Shown here piece by piece: positions 60,142 through 64,000 of a DNA stretch of 64,000 nt. Source of the DNA: Neckera pumila. Taxonomy: Eukaryota; Streptophyta; Bryopsida; Hypnales; Neckeraceae. The translations under genes and the position numbers were made by a program. Where the stretch lies: assembly GCA_963969595.1 (NCBI GenBank), contig OZ018416.1, positions 22,894,065 to 22,958,064 on the forward strand. Direction: 5' to 3'. The notes under the pieces were generated by a model that was not told the DNA's origin, ran no database searches, and was given only the letters and a program-made list of their open reading frames with translations. Position 1 is the stretch's first letter. Each line of letters opens with the position of its first letter.

Positions 60142-61660
60142 CTACAATCTTTCCCTACAACCAACTTCAAATTGCCACACAAGACTTCCATCCTAATATG
60201 AAGTTCTAAAGGTCAAGGGTCTTTTGGGACTGTATGCAAGGTGAGATTTTTGACGCCTATGCTGATTTCTTCCAGAGGTCTCTTATATCAGGACTTCTGT
60301 TTTGATGGCTCCATACTTCAAATATTCTTCATTGTAATTTTCAAATTCTAGGAAGCACCCGTACAAGATTGATACATTTGTGCATTTCTTGGTTTTAGAT
60401 TATATTTTCCAATTTTGAATATTAATGAAATCTCCTTTTCTCTTTTTTTAGGATACTCTACCCAATGGAAATGAAGTAGCAGTAAAGCAGTTGTTTGCAA
60501 AGACGATGCAAAGTATAGATGAATTCTTGAACGAGGTCATTCAATTGACGGCAATGAAATACCAAATTTTGGTTAACCTAAAAGGATGTTGCATTTGTGA
60601 ACAAAAAAGGTTGTTGGTCCATGAGTATGTTGACAACTATGACATTGATAAGATAGTTCTATATAAGATTATGCATACCTACAAGAAAGATTTCTATTTT
60701 TTCATAGCATTTGCTTTTTCTTGAGGATTATGGTTTTCTTACAAAATTCAGATTTCTTTAATCTCAAGAACCTTGTGCACCTCAAGATTCAAAGATGTAT
60801 AAATTGTAACCTTGATTTGGTTCATAGATCAAAGTAAAATTAATAGGGAAGATGCCAAATCCTTTATCATTCTCAATTAGTTTTGCCATGCCTAACAAGC
60901 TCCAACTAAGGTACTAGCAAAGCCCTCTTGAGTTGGCCTATACAATTAAAAATTTGCTTAAGAGTTGCTTGTGGTTTGCATTATCTAGATGAACTTATAC
61001 AACCAAGAATTATTAATTGAGATATCAACCAAGTAATAGCTTGATGAACAAGAACTATATAACCCAAATAGCAAATTTTGGATTGGCATTTTAGTTTCTT
61101 GATGAAAAAAAGTTTTATACTTACTAAGATTTTGGCTAATACCAAATAGCTCAAAACGATTTGTTTAATATGATGATGTTTTCAAAATTTAGTTGTTTTC
61201 TATTGATTCTTCCAATTGTTTTTTCTATTTATTAGAAGGTGGTAAAACAGGCTATGTTCTAAAATTGTTCATATCTTTGAATGGTGATTATTTGTGGCCT
61301 AAAATGATCCCCATGGACACATTTGAACTATTTTAGAACCTTATTCGATTTACCCCCTTCTACCTTAGTTTCATAGGCAAGACTTAACCATACAACCTTG
61401 TGTCAGTGTCTATGTTGACTGGTTGAATAAGTGCTATAAATATTAATAATATTTGAGAGGTTAGATGTTGCATTTCTTATCTTATATTTGACATAGAATT
61501 TGATTGCATATTTGTAGTGGGTATATGGCACTTGAATATGCCTCACACAATCAGTTGAGTGATAAAATGGACATTTTTAGCTTTGGGATTTTATGGTTGG
61601 TGCTGTAAATGGACGTTTTTAGCATTGGAATTTTATATTTGGAGATTGTAAGTGGATGAA
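60142..61660 (+). pseudogene. receptor-like protein kinase pseudogene (kinase domain)
   Basis: Blocks of a plant RLK kinase domain appear in order: FPYNQLQIATQDFHP (about 60150), a shifted glycine loop KGQGSFGTVCK ending at donor 60241, then after acceptor 60451 TLPNGNEVAVKQL (with the ATP-binding Lys), FLNEVIQL, LVNLKGCCICEQKRLLVHEY (to about 60640), W-IQLKICLRVACGLHYLDE near 60940, a decayed catalytic loop (HRD lost), IANFGLA (DFG changed to NFG, about 61075) and GYMALEYASHNQLSDKMDIF (about 61516-61575). The MDIFSFGIL block is then repeated as MDVFSIGIL about 40 bp later. It resembles LRR-VIII or cysteine-rich RLKs. Lost catalytic residues, frameshifts and stops mean no active kinase. Confidence 0.75.
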
Positions 61661-61988
61661 AGAATTATTGATGAAGATCTTGAATGCATATGACCAAATG
61701 GATAAGCTTTTTCAGATCTTGATTTTCAAATGTTGAATCTATTTATTTTTTTATGTGATGAATGTGAGAAATCAAATTCATAGGTGTGATTTATTTTCCT
61801 TTACACTTTTGCATTGCATGATTTCTATCAAAATTGAATATAATTGGTTGTTGCAATGAAGTTTTAAAAAAAATGATTGTAAGCAACTTAGATTTCGGAA
61901 AAATGAACTCACATTTCTAAAAAATCAAAATGACCTACATCCACGGCCATAGGTCCATCATCCATTTTTTCCTAAAAAAATTCCCCGT

Positions 61989-62075
61989 CTGAGGTGCACT
62001 TACGTCACTGTTTTGCCGCGCTCACATGCTAGGTACCCTGACTGAGGTGCACTTACGTCACTGTTTTGCCGTGCT
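61989..62075 (+). repeat. 35-bp direct repeat, two copies 53 bp apart
   Basis: CTGAGGTGCACTTACGTCAC followed by TGTTTTGCCG occurs at 61989 and 62042, almost identically. Confidence 0.9.
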
Positions 62076-63778
62076 TTGATAGACATGCAATATAGCAATT
62101 TTATTAGTGATGAGTTCTTCTGCAAAGGTGGTACTAGAAAATGAGGATGTAACTAAAACTCTCTAGCATTTGCATCTTACTACCCATTTCTATCTTCCAT
62201 TAATACTAGATAGTGGTTAGTATTCTCCAAATCTATATAATGATATTGCAAGTGATAGGTGTTCAACTTTGTAAAAAATCTTTGCCAAATTTGAAAGAGT
62301 TGAAAAAAAATCTAAATCCTGTCCAGATGGATTTGTAAATTCAAATGGCACCTCCATAATTGCTTCAATTTTCTGTGACTAATTTCTACGAGCATTGCTT
62401 TAAGTTGTGATCTATAAATTGAAAAAACACAATAGTAAATATGAAGGCTACTTGAACAATGATTCACACAGAAATATCAAATCGCTCTTTACAAGATTAT
62501 ATAATGCGGCGATTAATAATTCAAACAAGCTTGACAAGAAATTCCTAGGTACATAGAGGGTTATGACCACAATTTTGAGTTCTATATATAAGCTTTTGAT
62601 AAACCAAAGATTGCCTCACCAAAACCCTTGATCATAATGCCTTGAAGATCTGAATGAGTTTGACAAGTTTGTGTTTCACGGGTTTGACAAGCTATACAGG
62701 CACCATCATAAAGTGGTGCGTCGTCATCAAATTCCCCATTACATCAATTCATTGCATATCACAAAATTCATTAACAAGAGTGGAACTCCCAACCTTGAGA
62801 TATTGTAGAGAACTTGTAATCCTTCATAGGCTTCCCATATTTTCTAATGTTGATCTTGATGTTTTACTAAACATCATCGTTGACATAAAAGCATATGTTA
62901 TTTTATTTAATGCCCACCAAAATGCGTTCCAAAAAATAGTGAAAACATCCAAAAAAACATGGGTTTCTTATAGTGCTTTATTCCATTTTCTTCCATTGGT
63001 GAAGCTACCTTGGACATTTGCCTATAATAGCAATTATAGAGGCTCTTTTGTAGTTCAGATGGGGCATATTGGGCTACAAAATGGACAATGAGGAAGAAGC
63101 AATGCCATCATCATTTTACAATGTCCTATAAATCCCAGCAATAAAATCCACCACAAAAAATATTTGTAAGAGAAACAAAAAGACATGACAAGGTGGAAGA
63201 AGGATCAACAGGAGAATAAGAATTGAAGGTTAGAAAAGTGTACATTATAGAAAAATTGAGTTCATACAAAGGGAGAAGGTCTAGTATACGCTAAAGAAGT
63301 CCCATCACCGATGCCTAGTATTCAAGTGGACAACTTTGATGGCACTCCTACTTCTCATTGTTGTTGTTTCTTTAGAGATTGATTAGCTTTATCAATGGTA
63401 CGTGTTTATTTGCTAGTTACTTGCAAGAGTGTAGCCATGCAATTGTAATTAAGAGCTTCAAAAATTTGCAAAAGATTGGAGAAACAATTATTGTAATGCA
63501 ATCACTTTCCATTTATAGGTTTATTTGTAGGAGATGAAGATACACCTAGCATTGCAACGTTCAAGCTCTCATTTCCAATCCTTAACAAATCTAAAAGCAT
63601 AATGCCTCACAGAGTGTAATTTGAAACATCAACTTCTATCCAAACAATAGTATGCTCTCGTATTGAAATTAGCATGCAGGTTAAAATGCTCACAATTTTA
63701 TGAGGCTAAAATTGCTCGCAGACAATGTGGAAAAAAGTAGGCTCATCTGGGCTGTCAAAGGGCTGTCAAAGGTCTGCA

Positions 63779-63889
63779 CAATGGCGACGTACCTCAAGGT
63801 GCTACTTGAAGACAAAAAGATGCAAGACAAATATATCTTGCCCAAAACTACGTACTAGCTTGATTATCTCTTGAGGTACGTCGCCATTG
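63779..63889. repeat. perfect 20-bp inverted repeat, 71-nt spacer
   Basis: The arm GCGACGTACCTCAAG plus 5 bases to its left (63779-63798) is exactly complementary to 63870-63889. The word GGGCTGTCAAAG is directly repeated just upstream (63750-63775). Confidence 0.9.
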
Positions 63890-64000
63890 CCATCGGGAGC
63901 AGTGTAGTTGCAGGCGCTATTTCTACTTGTGCAAGAAGTGGTTGGATAATTGGATAGTATAGGGACAGTACAACAAGATCGCGGATCCACTGGAGACCCA

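Larger units (their letters stand above)
61661..64000. other. AT-rich DNA without recognisable gene
   Basis: A 145-codon plus-strand frame (62654-63091) spans an orphan CACTA-type end (GGTTTCTTATAGTG, 62962-62975), so it is unlikely to be a gene. Two small repeats are listed separately. Confidence 0.45.

Noticed and set aside
62654..63091. 145-codon plus-strand frame as a gene
   Set aside because: It contains a CACTA-type terminus in the middle and has no recognisable family.
1..64000. CRISPR arrays, bacterial operons, ribosome-binding sites, and tRNA or rRNA genes
   Set aside because: The DNA is eukaryotic. The tandem repeats have no CRISPR repeat-spacer pattern, and no tRNA A/B-box cloverleaf or rRNA segment was recognised by eye.

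Overview
The window is plant nuclear DNA. It is AT-rich and repeat-dense, with GT-AG introns, plant-type Ty1/copia retrotransposons and a plant-type mitochondrial/cytosolic aconitase. The species cannot be named from the sequence. The GC-rich aconitase gene in AT-rich flanks and the presence of piggyBac-type DNA transposons make a non-seed plant or other early-diverging streptophyte a reasonable guess, but this is inference.

Two host genes can be read completely. NHP2 (H/ACA snoRNP protein, minus strand, 1768-3159) has four coding exons that join in frame to 157 aa. A cytosolic-type (IRP/aconitase A family) aconitase (plus strand, 40707-47631) has 19 coding exons that join in frame to 1005 aa. 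It carries a mitochondrial-type N-terminal extension and a second in-frame ATG exactly where the cytosolic form would start. A third, unidentified multi-exon membrane-protein gene probably lies on the minus strand around 16.0-19.3 kb. A decayed DDI1-like retropepsin fragment lies beside it at 15.3-15.6 kb.

Most of 7.6-30.7 kb is one Ty1/copia family with 255-bp LTRs. It is present as (A) a rearranged copy bounded by LTRs in opposite orientation (7655-13357), (X) a copy bounded by direct LTRs and a GCCAT target duplication (21859-30704) with an inverted internal segment, and (C) a near full-length copy (23224-28772) lying inside X on the opposite strand. All pol frames carry stop codons, most of them transitions. 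The primer-binding site next to the LTR matches the anticodon arm, not the 3' end, of initiator tRNA-Met, as in Drosophila copia and yeast Ty5.

31-40 kb and 48.4-49.3 kb are gene-poor and hold DNA-transposon remains: a TTAA-flanked piggyBac-like family, a second family with GGCCGG termini, many short tandem repeats, and a possible Ty3/gypsy LTR end. 53.1-54.8 kb carries a 545-codon reading frame broken by three stops. 57.8-61.7 kb is a nest of relics: a piggyBac transposase pseudogene, then a receptor-like kinase pseudogene, with a 1.27-kb CACTA element inserted between them that has a CTA target duplication. The remaining long stretches show no supportable genes.
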